Of a DNA stretch of 20,922 nucleotides, positions 11,969-19,891 are shown in pieces. Where the stretch lies: the IMG/VR virus record IMGVR_UViG_3300020709_000009, positions 1-20,922 of that record, one strand, 5' to 3'. The notes beneath the pieces are model-generated. The model did not search any database. It was not told the DNA's origin and saw nothing but the letters and a program-made list of their open reading frames with translations. Positions within the stretch are counted from its first letter, which is position 1; every line of letters starts with the position of its first letter. Made by a program: the position numbers and the translations under genes. Origin of the DNA: a virus.

Positions 11969-12156
11969 CAAAAAAGCCTAAAAGAAGTAAACATGAGCAA
12001 GAAGCAATGGCTGAATATTTAACTAAAAAATTTGCTGAGATTGATGCTCAACAAGAGTTAATTCCAGTAGTGATGCAAAGAGGTGAATGGGAAGCTCTTA
12101 AATACACAATAGAGCTTGCCCTTAATTTAAAACATAAAAAGCGACTACATCGCTAG
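11965..12156 (+). CDS. Hypothetical 63-aa helical protein
   Basis: Last gene of the rightward operon: 63 residues, coupled by ATGA to its predecessor. It is basic at both ends (KKPKRSKHEQEA; LNLKHKKRLHR) with a helical middle (AMAEYLTKKFAEIDAQQELI). Its last 12 bases overlap the 3' end of the convergent endolysin gene. No rightward terminator follows, so transcripts may run on antisense to the lysis genes. Function unknown. Confidence 0.65.
   Translation: MTKKPKRSKHEQEAMAEYLTKKFAEIDAQQELIPVVMQRGEWEALKYTIELALNLKHKKRLHR
12133..12154 (-). terminator. Terminator of the leftward late/lysis transcript
   Basis: AGCGA (12140-12144) pairs with TCGCT (12150-12154) around a 5-nt loop. Read leftward, it is followed by TTTTTATG. 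The stop codon of the endolysin lies in the loop. The tail has the correct polarity for the leftward transcript; the stem is short, so it may be leaky. Confidence 0.6.
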
Positions 12157-12741
12157 AATATCCATAGCTTTATGTATTTTATCAATTCTATCTTGTAATC
12201 CTAAAAGACCGCCATTTATTCTTTTAGTCATTGTTTCCCAATTTTCATCGTCTGCCAACAAATTAATTTGCTTGCGATTCCAGTACCATCCAGCAGACAT
12301 ACAAGCCCATTGTGGCTCTAATAGAAGCTCTGGTTGCGTTATAAATGGCTGACTTAGGGCTTGTCCACATACTGTGTAATTTGAACGCCCTGTGAGCTGT
12401 ATAACGCCTCTACCATGAAATTTCCAGCCATCACCATCTTCAGTATTGCCAAGATCGGCTCTACCGCCATAAACCTTGTTTGCAATAGCCTGTGGATTGT
12501 TTGCGTACTTTTCGGCAGTTGCAGCATCAGAAAAACGAGAAGGCCAGACTCGCATCAAAGCACCAGCAGAATAATGAAGGTTTTCTTCTAAAGTTTTGAA
12601 GTTGCCTGATTCATGCTGGCATTGACCAATAAAGGCTGCCTGGCGTTTTGGGGTATCTATGCCATATTTGGCAAAAGTATCGTTTAAAGGTTTAAGCCAT
12701 TTAGGATCAATTCCTAATGCTTGTAATTGTTCAATATTCAT
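12145..12741 (-). CDS. Endolysin, glycoside hydrolase family 19
   Basis: A 198-residue GH19 (chitinase-fold) lysozyme. The segment AAFIGQCQHESGNFKTLEEN (35-54) carries the catalytic Glu44, with a second acidic residue in the LEEN element (Glu52/Glu53). YGGRADLGNTEDGDGW and FHGRGVIQLTGRSNY form the rest of the substrate cleft, and WNRKQINLLADDENW follows. The protein cleaves peptidoglycan at the end of infection. It has no signal peptide, so it should need a holin. It overlaps Rz as ATGA and is the last gene of the leftward lysis cassette, ending at a terminator. Confidence 0.94.
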   Translation of the reverse strand: MNIEQLQALGIDPKWLKPLNDTFAKYGIDTPKRQAAFIGQCQHESGNFKTLEENLHYSAGALMRVWPSRFSDAATAEKYANNPQAIANKVYGGRADLGNTEDGDGWKFHGRGVIQLTGRSNYTVCGQALSQPFITQPELLLEPQWACMSAGWYWNRKQINLLADDENWETMTKRINGGLLGLQDRIDKIHKAMDILAM

Positions 12742-13136
12742 CTTAATGCGACTTGTTCCTTAATCCAATCTTGAAGGCTAACTAATTGTTGCGTTGTATA
12801 GGCGCAAGCAAGTAGCTGGTCGGAGGGGCTGACATTAGCTCCTGTGGAGGGATTGGAAATGGAGGGCATTTGACCGCTACTGGAGTTGTGCAACCCACCA
12901 TAATAAGACTTAATAGCAGATAACTTAGCTTCATAGGTTTCCTTGGTGGTTTTGTTTATGAGTTCCTGCTGTGTCCGAATGGATTCATTTTTTGCTTCTT
13001 GTTCTTTAGCGATATTTTTGATTTCTGTTTTATATGCTTCAAAACGATTATGCTCAACATAACCATAAAAGCACCCAGATAAAAGAACAATTCCAACCAC
13101 AATCTTGACATAAGTAAGTATTGGTAGTGGAAACAT
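12738..13136 (-). CDS. Rz: Rz-like inner-membrane spanin
   Basis: A 132-residue protein with an N-terminal hydrophobic helix (YVKIVVGIVLLSGCFYGYV, about residues 9-27), then a charged, coiled-coil-prone periplasmic part (KTEIKNIAKEQEAKNESIRT) and a polar C-terminal region. This is the topology of lambda Rz i-spanins, which join the inner and outer membranes during lysis by pairing with Rz1. The companion Rz1 is encoded entirely inside this gene in another frame. A lipobox-like LSGC (19-22) lies in the membrane helix; lipidation there is unlikely given the separate Rz1. The start shares its A with the upstream TAA (TAATG). Confidence 0.88.
   Translation of the reverse strand: MFPLPILTYVKIVVGIVLLSGCFYGYVEHNRFEAYKTEIKNIAKEQEAKNESIRTQQELINKTTKETYEAKLSAIKSYYGGLHNSSSGQMPSISNPSTGANVSPSDQLLACAYTTQQLVSLQDWIKEQVALR
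12782..12934 (-). CDS. Rz1: Rz1-like outer-membrane lipoprotein spanin, nested in Rz
   Basis: A 50-codon gene lies wholly inside Rz, in the +1 frame, from the ATG at 12934 to the TAG at 12782. The product begins MKLSYLLLSLIMVGCTTPVA: one positive charge, a hydrophobic stretch and a lipobox-like MVGC with Cys15 as the probable lipidation site. The mature part is proline-rich (VKCPPFPIPPQELMSAPPTS), as in Rz1 o-spanins. Nested Rz1 genes are well known from lambda-like phages. Met at the -3 lipobox position is atypical but tolerated. No strong ribosome site was identified. Confidence 0.85.
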   Translation of the reverse strand: MKLSYLLLSLIMVGCTTPVAVKCPPFPIPPQELMSAPPTSYLLAPIQRNN

Positions 13137-13318
13137 TATTCTATTGGTTTAGAAGTCACAAAGCGCAATACAGCAACAATAATGCCAATCCCAATAAGGA
13201 TAAAGCCATAATATTTTGGATCAATACTGTTTTGCACATAAGATAGATTGTCAAATAAAGCACCAAATATCACAAGTGCTAAAGAAAACCACATCGTTTT
13301 TGATCGATGGGCTTTCAT
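13136..13318 (-). CDS. Two-helix membrane protein, holin candidate
   Basis: A 60-residue protein with two hydrophobic helices: MWFSLALVIFGALFDNLSYV near 9-28 and YYGFILIGIGIIVAVLRFV near 36-54, joined by a short polar loop. It sits between the one-helix protein and Rz and is coupled to both (ATGA and TAATG). The two-helix topology and position in the lysis cassette suggest a class-II-type holin, which releases endolysin, but small phage membrane proteins are diverse and function needs testing. Confidence 0.7.
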   Translation of the reverse strand: MKAHRSKTMWFSLALVIFGALFDNLSYVQNSIDPKYYGFILIGIGIIVAVLRFVTSKPIE

Positions 13319-13569
13319 TTATCAACTTTTCGATCTAGTTTATCGTCTATTTTGTCTAATTTAGCAAAAATAGCAGCAGCAATCTTGTCAAAATCTTGCT
13401 TAGACATATAATTACCAGCAATCAGAATCTCAATAGTATTGACTTTATCTACCAATATTTTATCGGCAATTTGTAGCTCTTTAACAGCCTCCCAAATAAC
13501 CTTTAAGATCCAACCGCCTAAAAAGCCAACTAAAGCAATAACAGTATTTATTATTGTTTGCGAATCCAT
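13315..13569 (-). CDS. One-helix membrane/coiled-coil protein, lysis-associated
   Basis: An 84-residue protein with an N-terminal hydrophobic helix (VIALVGFLGGWILKVIWEAV, near 10-29) and a charged helical C-terminus (IFAKLDKIDDKLDRKVDK) with a YMSKQDF element. This pattern recurs in phage lysis cassettes next to holin and endolysin. It could be a holin, antiholin or holin-associated protein; I cannot tell which of the two membrane genes forms the pore. Its stop overlaps the two-helix gene as ATGA, and it starts two bases after the transglycosylase gene. Confidence 0.7.
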   Translation of the reverse strand: MDSQTIINTVIALVGFLGGWILKVIWEAVKELQIADKILVDKVNTIEILIAGNYMSKQDFDKIAAAIFAKLDKIDDKLDRKVDK

Positions 13570-13571
13570 TG

Positions 13572-15602
13572 TTATTTCCTAGTTTTTTCTTTTTGAACTT
13601 GTTGCAAATAAGATTCGTAAGAAGCTAATGGAATTTTACCTAAGCCAATTTTACTAGGTGCTTGTAATAAATTACGCAATGCATTTTGACCTATTCCTTT
13701 TTCAAGATAGGCAGCAAATTTAGGATTATTAATAGCAGCTTGAGCTAATTTTGGAGCAGCAACACCAAAAGCAACTCCTTTTAAAGCATCCATATAATCG
13801 CCTTGATATAAACCATAAGCAGCTCCAGCAGCAGCAGGAACAGCAGCTTGTGCTAATCCTCTAGCAATGGTTCCACTATTTGGTAATTTTTCAGGCAATA
13901 CAATTTTTCCAGCAGCAGCCAATTTTGATAATTCATTATCTTCCGCATAAAAAGCATTGCGTTTTGCTTTGGTTGTTAATGAGTTATATAGCAAAGATGG
14001 GCTTATATCGCCTTCTGCATTTTTTAATGCAACATCTTCAATTTTTCTCATGTTGCCCCAGCGTTTATTAGCTTCTTTTAAAGAAGAAACTAATTCTTTA
14101 TTGCCAGTAGCTTCAGCAGAATCGCTAAGACCTTTATTTAATACATCACGCAAATCACGAGCATAGGAAGCAACATCAGTATCAGAACTTCCAGATAATC
14201 TATCTAAAGTCTTTTTAATGTTTTGATATTGTGATGCATTTAATTGATTGCCTTCTGATGAAGCTTTATTGAGAATATTTTTAATGTTTTTATCAATAAT
14301 GCTGTATTGCTGATCATTTAAAATATTTTTTGCTTCATCATCAATAGCTGATAAATTGTTTAAAAACTTATCATCTGCACGAATATTTACTTTGGCAGCA
14401 ACATCATCATAAATCTTGCCAATATTCTCTTTAGCATTAGAAATAACAGATGGAGTAATTTTGTCTGCATCTTCACCCATTGTCTTTGCAATGGCTTTGT
14501 TAAATGCTTGTTTTTGCACTCCACTAAACTCTTGTTGTGCGCCAGCAGTAAATAGATTATCTGATAAAGCAGCTTTTACTCGACCCAATAAAGCAGATCC
14601 AGTAGCTTGAGCTGCATCTAATGGTATTCCAGCTTCACGCAAAGTTTTAACTGCGTTTGCACCAATTTCGCCAATTTGATTAGTAATTGGTTGAGCAACA
14701 CGACCTAAAGCATTAACTATTCCTTGACCAGCAGCACCTACACCAGCTCCAGAAATAACATTAAAAGCTTTGCTTTCATCTTGTAATGTAGGCTGAACTG
14801 CTCCCATTGTTGCTCCAGTTAAGGCAGCTTTTCCAATAGTTCCTCCTGGCAGTAATACAGCTTGTCCTAATTCGCCTGTAATATTTCCAGCTAAACCAGC
14901 AGGAGTTTCCAATAAAGGTTTATTTTCTTCTCTTTGCGCAAGAATTTCTGCTTCACGACCAGCAGCAGCTTCTTTTGCAGAAGGCATATTAAGCTTTTGA
15001 CCAAATTTAGAAACAGCAGGAAATGCTTCTTCTAATTGTTGCGCCAATGGATCTAAAACTTGACCAATTCCTGTCATAGTTGTTTTACCAGAAGCTTTCA
15101 AACCTTTACCAAATAACTCTAAACCTGATTTTTTTGATAAATCTTCAGTAGGTTTGTCCCAAGTAATATCTTCATCTTTAGGCGCAGAAATTGTTACAGA
15201 ACCTTTTGGCTCATCCCAAGTAATATCTTCATCTTTAAGATTAATTTTTGAATTAACTTTTTTTAAATAATTTCTTGTTTCTTCTGCTGAAGGCTCTTGA
15301 CCAGCTAAAACAGCTTTGGCTGCTTTAGTTCCGCCATTGTAATGAGCAAGTGCAGCTTTAAAACTTCCATATTGGTTTTGAAGGTCTGATAAATATTGCG
15401 CAGCACCATGAGCAGAACTAACTTTGTCTGAAGTATCTACACCATAAGCTTCGGCAGTTGCTGGCATAAATTGAAAACGACCTTTAGCACCTTTTGGTGA
15501 AATAGCGGAATCATTTCCACCGCTTTCTGTAGATTCAACAGCAGATAATGCTCCTTCAGGAAGCATATATCTTTTTTCCAAAGATGCGTAAAGATTATCC
15601 AT
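13572..15602 (-). CDS. Internal virion protein with lytic transglycosylase domain
   Basis: A 676-residue protein. Residues 1 to about 110 form an SLT-type lytic transglycosylase: VESTESGGNDSAISPKGAKG at 22-41, with Glu26 the likely catalytic acid (Glu23 the alternative), GRFQFMPATAEAYG and ALAHYNGGTKAA. A linker with two KDEDITWD units follows. The rest is long, Ala-rich and helical, with hydrophobic GlyAla-rich segments (AGGTIGK-like near 255; AQAAVPAAAGAAYGLYQGDY near 590-610). This matches ejection proteins of short-tailed phages (analogous to P22 gp16 or T7 gp16), which enter the cell with DNA and locally open peptidoglycan. Domain order supports a virion role rather than an endolysin. 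Confidence 0.85.
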   Translation of the reverse strand: MDNLYASLEKRYMLPEGALSAVESTESGGNDSAISPKGAKGRFQFMPATAEAYGVDTSDKVSSAHGAAQYLSDLQNQYGSFKAALAHYNGGTKAAKAVLAGQEPSAEETRNYLKKVNSKINLKDEDITWDEPKGSVTISAPKDEDITWDKPTEDLSKKSGLELFGKGLKASGKTTMTGIGQVLDPLAQQLEEAFPAVSKFGQKLNMPSAKEAAAGREAEILAQREENKPLLETPAGLAGNITGELGQAVLLPGGTIGKAALTGATMGAVQPTLQDESKAFNVISGAGVGAAGQGIVNALGRVAQPITNQIGEIGANAVKTLREAGIPLDAAQATGSALLGRVKAALSDNLFTAGAQQEFSGVQKQAFNKAIAKTMGEDADKITPSVISNAKENIGKIYDDVAAKVNIRADDKFLNNLSAIDDEAKNILNDQQYSIIDKNIKNILNKASSEGNQLNASQYQNIKKTLDRLSGSSDTDVASYARDLRDVLNKGLSDSAEATGNKELVSSLKEANKRWGNMRKIEDVALKNAEGDISPSLLYNSLTTKAKRNAFYAEDNELSKLAAAGKIVLPEKLPNSGTIARGLAQAAVPAAAGAAYGLYQGDYMDALKGVAFGVAAPKLAQAAINNPKFAAYLEKGIGQNALRNLLQAPSKIGLGKIPLASYESYLQQVQKEKTRK
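15157..15237. repeat. 24-nt direct repeat with 57-bp period in the ejection-protein gene
   Basis: The same 24 bases occur at 15157-15180 and 15214-15237 and encode KDEDITWD twice, 19 residues apart, in the linker after the transglycosylase domain. It is an in-frame internal duplication, so homologous slippage could change the linker length without breaking the protein. Confidence 0.75.
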
Positions 15603-16837
15603 TATTGAATTTCCCTTGTTCCATCAGAATATTCTATTACTTTTTGACCGCTTTTTGTTTTACCAGTTCTAACAATTTGTTTATTAGATTGATTTGTTTC
15701 ATTTTTTGGATTAACAAATTTATTAATAATATGTTGTTGAACTTCTCCGACATGAGTATCAGGATTTAATGTTTTGTTTTTATTTTTTTCAAGCAAATAA
15801 CGTTGTTCTTCATAAGCAACTTCATTTTGTTTATGAGCAAAATCAATAAATCTTTGCAATGCTCTAGGATCACTTCCAATATCAGGATTATTTTTAAGAT
15901 AATCGTTCATCATATTTGCCGTTGGATTGCCTTGCATTGCACCAATACCAGCAGTTACAGATTGAGCAATAAATTTATTCATAGATTGAGCTGCTGACAA
16001 ATCGCCTTTTGCAACTTTATCCACTAAATCTTGAGGTGCGCCAATAGCTTGAAGTTTTTGAGCAATATCAACATAAGTTCTTGCTCCAGCACCTGGTTTA
16101 AAGTTTTTCATCAAATTCTCTGCTTCATTTAATCGCATATCAATTTGTGTTCCACCAGCAACTCTATTAGTAAGATCTTCTTGATATTTACCAAAGTTTT
16201 GAACGCCTGGAAGTGTTGGATTTAAATTTTTATTTCCCATTCCTTGAGGTTGAGAAATTTGATTAGTTCCAGATGTAAGCCCAACAATATCCCCAGAAGC
16301 ATTAGTTGTATATTGAGGAGTAAGTTGCTGTCTTTGAATTGCAGCACCAGTAGCAGCAGATAATCCTTGATCAATTTTTGGTGCAATTTGTGTAGGATCA
16401 TGAAGGGCTTGAGTATAGTATTGGCCTAACATTCCTTTAATTACATCGTCATGCAAACCTTTTGTTTTTAAAGTGCTGCCAACTTCATCTAATGCCCTTA
16501 ATGCTTTTTCTCTACCTTCAGGAGTATTTTGTGCATCTTTAATTCTTGGATCTTTTAACAATCTAGCAGCTTCATTTTGTGCTACAACACCTTGATCATT
16601 TGTAAATCCAAATTGCGCTTTTTGTGCTTCAGTAGTTGCTTTTTTAGCTGTAGCTTGACCAGCTTCAATTTCAGAAGGCAATAATGTTGATCTTTTTTGT
16701 AATTCAAGATTTTTATTAGATATATCAAGCATATCCGCAATAGTCATAGATTTAGGCGCATTTTGACTGCCGTAAATGCTTGGATCAAGATTTTGACCTA
16801 ATTGTGGAACTGTAAGTGATCCTATAGAAATTGCCAT
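15602..16837 (-). CDS. Putative internal/ejection protein (411 aa)
   Basis: A 411-residue, mostly helical protein with an Ala/Gln/Asn-rich composition (QATAKKATTEAQKAQFG near 61-77, then many short helices) and no signal peptide or enzymatic motif. Its stop overlaps the next start as TAATG. Its size, composition and position between the Gly/Ala-rich protein and the transglycosylase match the middle ejection protein of P22-like phages (the gp20 place). The assignment is by context; no motif proves it. The C-terminus ends in a Lys-rich VRTGKTKSGQKVIEYSDG element. Confidence 0.65.
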   Translation of the reverse strand: MAISIGSLTVPQLGQNLDPSIYGSQNAPKSMTIADMLDISNKNLELQKRSTLLPSEIEAGQATAKKATTEAQKAQFGFTNDQGVVAQNEAARLLKDPRIKDAQNTPEGREKALRALDEVGSTLKTKGLHDDVIKGMLGQYYTQALHDPTQIAPKIDQGLSAATGAAIQRQQLTPQYTTNASGDIVGLTSGTNQISQPQGMGNKNLNPTLPGVQNFGKYQEDLTNRVAGGTQIDMRLNEAENLMKNFKPGAGARTYVDIAQKLQAIGAPQDLVDKVAKGDLSAAQSMNKFIAQSVTAGIGAMQGNPTANMMNDYLKNNPDIGSDPRALQRFIDFAHKQNEVAYEEQRYLLEKNKNKTLNPDTHVGEVQQHIINKFVNPKNETNQSNKQIVRTGKTKSGQKVIEYSDGTREIQ

Positions 16838-16846
16838 AATTATTCC

Positions 16847-17638
16847 TTAACCTACTTGAGGCCCAATAAATGATGATGAATTAGGATTGGTAGATTGATT
16901 ATTTGTAAAGTTACTTAAAGCATTATTACCATATCCACCAGCACTTAATTGATTTTGCATAGCAGCATTTTGAGCTGTATTTTGTGCGCCAAGTTGAGAT
17001 GCTGTTGCATAACCTATTCCACCTAATGAATTTGCTGCTCCACCATAAATATTGCCTTGTGCAATTTGAGAAGCAGCAGTAGCATTAGCAGAACCAATTC
17101 CTAAATTTGCAATATTGGTTGCAGTACCAAGTTGAGCATTTGCAGATCCTGTAGAACCAGCAAGACCTACATTAGTATTAGCTAAATCAATAGCTGCAAT
17201 ATTGCCTCTTTGGGTTTGAAAGTTATTAAATGCGTTTTGATAGGCATTAGAAGCATAATCTTCAGCAAACTTGGTTCTCGCCATATTTGCATTAGAACCA
17301 CCACCACCTACGTTTATATTTTCGCTAGTAGCTCCTAAACCTTGTCCAAGCATAAATTGGTAATTTGGAGCTAAATTAGACTGTAAATCAGCAGCAGTAA
17401 ATTGTTGATTAAAGTAAGGATTATTTGCAGTTAAACTAGCTAAAGGAGTAGCTCCATAATTTGCATATGGGGTAAATTGTTGCGATGCAGTTTGACCAGC
17501 AGCAAGTAAATTGCTTTGTTGTTGTGAAGCAGCATTAGCTTGAGTATTGGCAGCATTTTGCGCCCCTTGCGAACTCATATAAGCACCGCCTAAAACGGCT
17601 GCGCCTCCAATTACTGCTGCTGTTATTCCTCCTGCCAT
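16847..17638 (-). CDS. Putative ejection protein, Ala/Asn/Gln-rich (263 aa)
   Basis: A 263-residue protein. It starts with a hydrophobic Gly/Ala helix (GGITAAVIGGAAVLGGAYM, 3-21) and is otherwise low-complexity, rich in Ala, Asn, Gln and Gly (ANTQANAASQQQSNLLAAGQ, 30-49). Similar Gly/Ala-rich N-termini occur in small phage ejection proteins (the P22 gp7 position). It lies between the cupin-like gene and the 411-aa protein. The composition is typical of proteins that unfold and insert into membranes during DNA entry. Function is inferred from position. Confidence 0.65.
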   Translation of the reverse strand: MAGGITAAVIGGAAVLGGAYMSSQGAQNAANTQANAASQQQSNLLAAGQTASQQFTPYANYGATPLASLTANNPYFNQQFTAADLQSNLAPNYQFMLGQGLGATSENINVGGGGSNANMARTKFAEDYASNAYQNAFNNFQTQRGNIAAIDLANTNVGLAGSTGSANAQLGTATNIANLGIGSANATAASQIAQGNIYGGAANSLGGIGYATASQLGAQNTAQNAAMQNQLSAGGYGNNALSNFTNNQSTNPNSSSFIGPQVG

Positions 17639-17649
17639 AATGCTTCTCC

Positions 17650-18174
17650 CTAATCACTAAAACCGAGATTATTAGCTAATAGCATTTTAATGCCATTAGA
17701 AAGCTTTTCGGTATCTTTTTGTTCAGTTTTATGTTCTAAAATTCGATTAGACATTAATCCACATTCAGGAATAATGTATAACCTATCCTCTATTGTTGCT
17801 ATATCCGTACAATTATCTGGATTTTCGTAAATATCAATCCAAATAAGTTCTTCATCAAATACACGACCAACACGTTTGATTCCTGCTGGAGCATCAAATT
17901 CCATAGGAGCTGTCAAAGTCTTTATTTCATCATCAATATTGACCGCTATTGTTCCCTTTTTAAGAATTACTTTATAAGGGGTTTTATGTTCAGCACCAAC
18001 AATAACTGACCAAGGAGGAGCAATCATTGTGCGAATATATTTGCCAGGTTCAAAATCATGCAAAAACTTTATATCCGCTTGAGGCATCTCCAAAAGAGCA
18101 TCTTGAAGTCGTTCTACTTTTTCCCTTAATTGAATTACTGGAAGAATTTGTTTTTTAATTAATTGAGTATTCAA
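17650..18174 (-). CDS. Cupin-like phage structural protein
   Basis: A 174-residue protein whose central part is beta-rich with a cupin-like pattern: MIAPPWSVIVGAEHKTPYKV near 50-69, KKGTIAVNI at 72-80, EFDAPAGIKRVGRV near 92-105 and LIWIDIYENPDN. The N-terminus is a short helical region (LREKVERLQDALLEMPQ). Similar proteins sit beside tail genes in several short-tailed phages; the ligand and role are unknown. It starts in an ATGA overlap with the 82-aa gene and ends 11 bases before the Gly/Ala-rich gene. Confidence 0.72.
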   Translation of the reverse strand: MNTQLIKKQILPVIQLREKVERLQDALLEMPQADIKFLHDFEPGKYIRTMIAPPWSVIVGAEHKTPYKVILKKGTIAVNIDDEIKTLTAPMEFDAPAGIKRVGRVFDEELIWIDIYENPDNCTDIATIEDRLYIIPECGLMSNRILEHKTEQKDTEKLSNGIKMLLANNLGFSD

Positions 18175-18419
18175 AACTGACCTCCTCCTATTCCTAATAA
18201 GGCAGTTAAATTAGTAAATACGCCTGTAGATGGGGTTATATCTCCAATAGGAGTGTTATTAATATCCCCACCATTAATTATGATGTAATTTACTGTTTGA
18301 CTGACTACATTAGGGTTTTGAAGCCAAATAAGCCATTCTCTAGCTGGCCTTTGAGTTAAAGGATCTAAAAACTGGCTTTGAGGATACCGAATATTGGTAT
18401 TAATTGGCCCAGTAGCCAT
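18171..18419 (-). CDS. Small fibre-tip-like protein (82 aa)
   Basis: An 82-residue protein starting ATGPINTNIRYPQSQFLD. The C-terminal half contains NGGDINNTPIGDITPSTGVF and TNLTALLG, a Gly-x-Ile-Asn-x-Thr-Pro-Ile-Gly pattern common at junctions of phage tail-fibre repeats. It is coupled by TAATG to the gp10-like gene and by ATGA to the cupin-like gene. It may be a small tail adaptor, or the remnant of a longer fibre. The fibre pattern is seen; attachment to the tail is inferred. Confidence 0.62.
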   Translation of the reverse strand: MATGPINTNIRYPQSQFLDPLTQRPAREWLIWLQNPNVVSQTVNYIIINGGDINNTPIGDITPSTGVFTNLTALLGIGGGQF

Positions 18420-19888
18420 TAGTTTTCCCCACCTTCAGCCTTTAAATTAGCAGAAACAATAACGGCTTTAATTGGATCGGAAACAACTACTTCATAAATA
18501 CGATCTCTTGACCAACCCAATCTACGCCAAATGGCACGATTATTGTATTTTCCAACTTTACCAATAGTTACCCAATGTTCACTAGACCATGTAGAACCGC
18601 CATCAGATGACCAACGGAGCATAGATTGAGGATCATAGCCTTGACCAGTTTGTAAGCCTACACCAGGCTGAAATTGAATCTGCATTTCTGCAAAATATTG
18701 ACGTTGAAGGTCAGTTACTAAATGAGGGCATCTACGCAATCTACGGATTGTTTTGCCATCTTCTGTATAAACTTCATTGTTTAATTGATAAATTTTTCCG
18801 TTTTCGTAATCCCCAACAAGATAATAATTACCAAAAAAAGCACCACAATTTGAACGATGACGATGGTATCCAGTTTGATTATCCCAAGAAAGCCATTTAT
18901 GCCAAGCTTTAGTGGTTAAGTCATAAACCCAAGTCAAATCAATAGATGGGAAAGTAACTACATAGAACTCATGACCCTCTAGACGATAAGTATAGGCAAC
19001 GGCATCACTTAGATTTACATTCATCAAAGTCTGCTCTACGGCATGATTTGATAGCCTTACAAAGGTATAGCCTTGAATTGCTCCAATAACGCCTTGACCA
19101 CGAGCATCTTGAGAAACAAACATAATCTGTTCTTCAAATTGCCATACGCTATTAAAAGCAGCGCATCCATGCTGAAGCATAGTGCCTGAAATACGAGCAA
19201 ATGGAAAAGTAGTTAATCCTGAGATTTGACTTCCTACATCCACCCAAACTTCAGTTGTTTGATCACCCATTAAATAGACTTGTCTATGATCTGCAATAAC
19301 GCAAATAATAGGATCAGGTTCACCATCTTTTGTGCCGTAATAAGCAGCAGTTGAATAAGGAGAAGAAATATCGGTACAAGCCCAATTATTAGTGCCAACT
19401 TCGTTGTAAATGTTGTAATTGTCGATTACGTCACAACAAGAAGCACCACGCCAAGGGCCATCTGTATAAGCAATTTCAGTAAAAGTATCTGTAGCAGGAA
19501 CGTAATAATAGCGTTCTAAGCCATCTACAATAAATGCAAAAATGCCATCTGTAGGGCTTCTATTGTAAGAAATCTGGCATGGGCCAGTAGTCGTATCTAA
19601 AGTGCCAATTAATGTTGCGTTGTAAGCCTCATCTATTTTATAAACTTGATCAGCGCAAATCACAATCATAATAAAAGGAATGGTTCCATGCAAAGGAAAC
19701 ATTGCTCTTACTTCTCCAGGTGGAAGTTGGGCTACTTCAACAAGTCCTGGAGTAGGATATAAAGCTATTGCGCCTCTAGATCCTTGACCTTTATTAGGAT
19801 CAATCTCCAAGTAAAAGTTAATACATTCCTGATCGCTTTGATAAATTGAAGGAGCTTCATAACTAGGGCCGACAAAACCAAAATCCAT
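18419..19888 (-). CDS. P22 gp10-like tail accessory protein
   Basis: A 489-residue protein close in length to P22 gp10 (472 aa), which plugs the portal and holds packaged DNA. The opening FGFVGPSYEAPSIYQSDQEC, INFYLEIDPNKGQ, and LYPTPGLVE near 43-51 fit the family, as do repeated beta-rich segments with aromatic residues (GYHRHRSNCGAFFGNYYLVG near 340-360) and the C-terminal LRWSSDGGSTWSSEHWVTIG with WRRLGWSRDRIYEVVVSD. It follows the gp4-like gene in the P22 order, but an HNH gene has entered between them. Confidence 0.9.
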   Translation of the reverse strand: MDFGFVGPSYEAPSIYQSDQECINFYLEIDPNKGQGSRGAIALYPTPGLVEVAQLPPGEVRAMFPLHGTIPFIMIVICADQVYKIDEAYNATLIGTLDTTTGPCQISYNRSPTDGIFAFIVDGLERYYYVPATDTFTEIAYTDGPWRGASCCDVIDNYNIYNEVGTNNWACTDISSPYSTAAYYGTKDGEPDPIICVIADHRQVYLMGDQTTEVWVDVGSQISGLTTFPFARISGTMLQHGCAAFNSVWQFEEQIMFVSQDARGQGVIGAIQGYTFVRLSNHAVEQTLMNVNLSDAVAYTYRLEGHEFYVVTFPSIDLTWVYDLTTKAWHKWLSWDNQTGYHRHRSNCGAFFGNYYLVGDYENGKIYQLNNEVYTEDGKTIRRLRRCPHLVTDLQRQYFAEMQIQFQPGVGLQTGQGYDPQSMLRWSSDGGSTWSSEHWVTIGKVGKYNNRAIWRRLGWSRDRIYEVVVSDPIKAVIVSANLKAEGGEN

Positions 19889-19891
19889 AAA

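Noticed and set aside
12738-13136. Rz as a lipoprotein because of LSGC in its helix
   Set aside because: A complete Rz1 lipoprotein is nested in it; i-spanin topology explains Rz better.
13880-14166. Two plus-strand frames inside the ejection-protein gene
   Set aside because: Antisense shadows with no ribosome sites in a long, well-supported gene.
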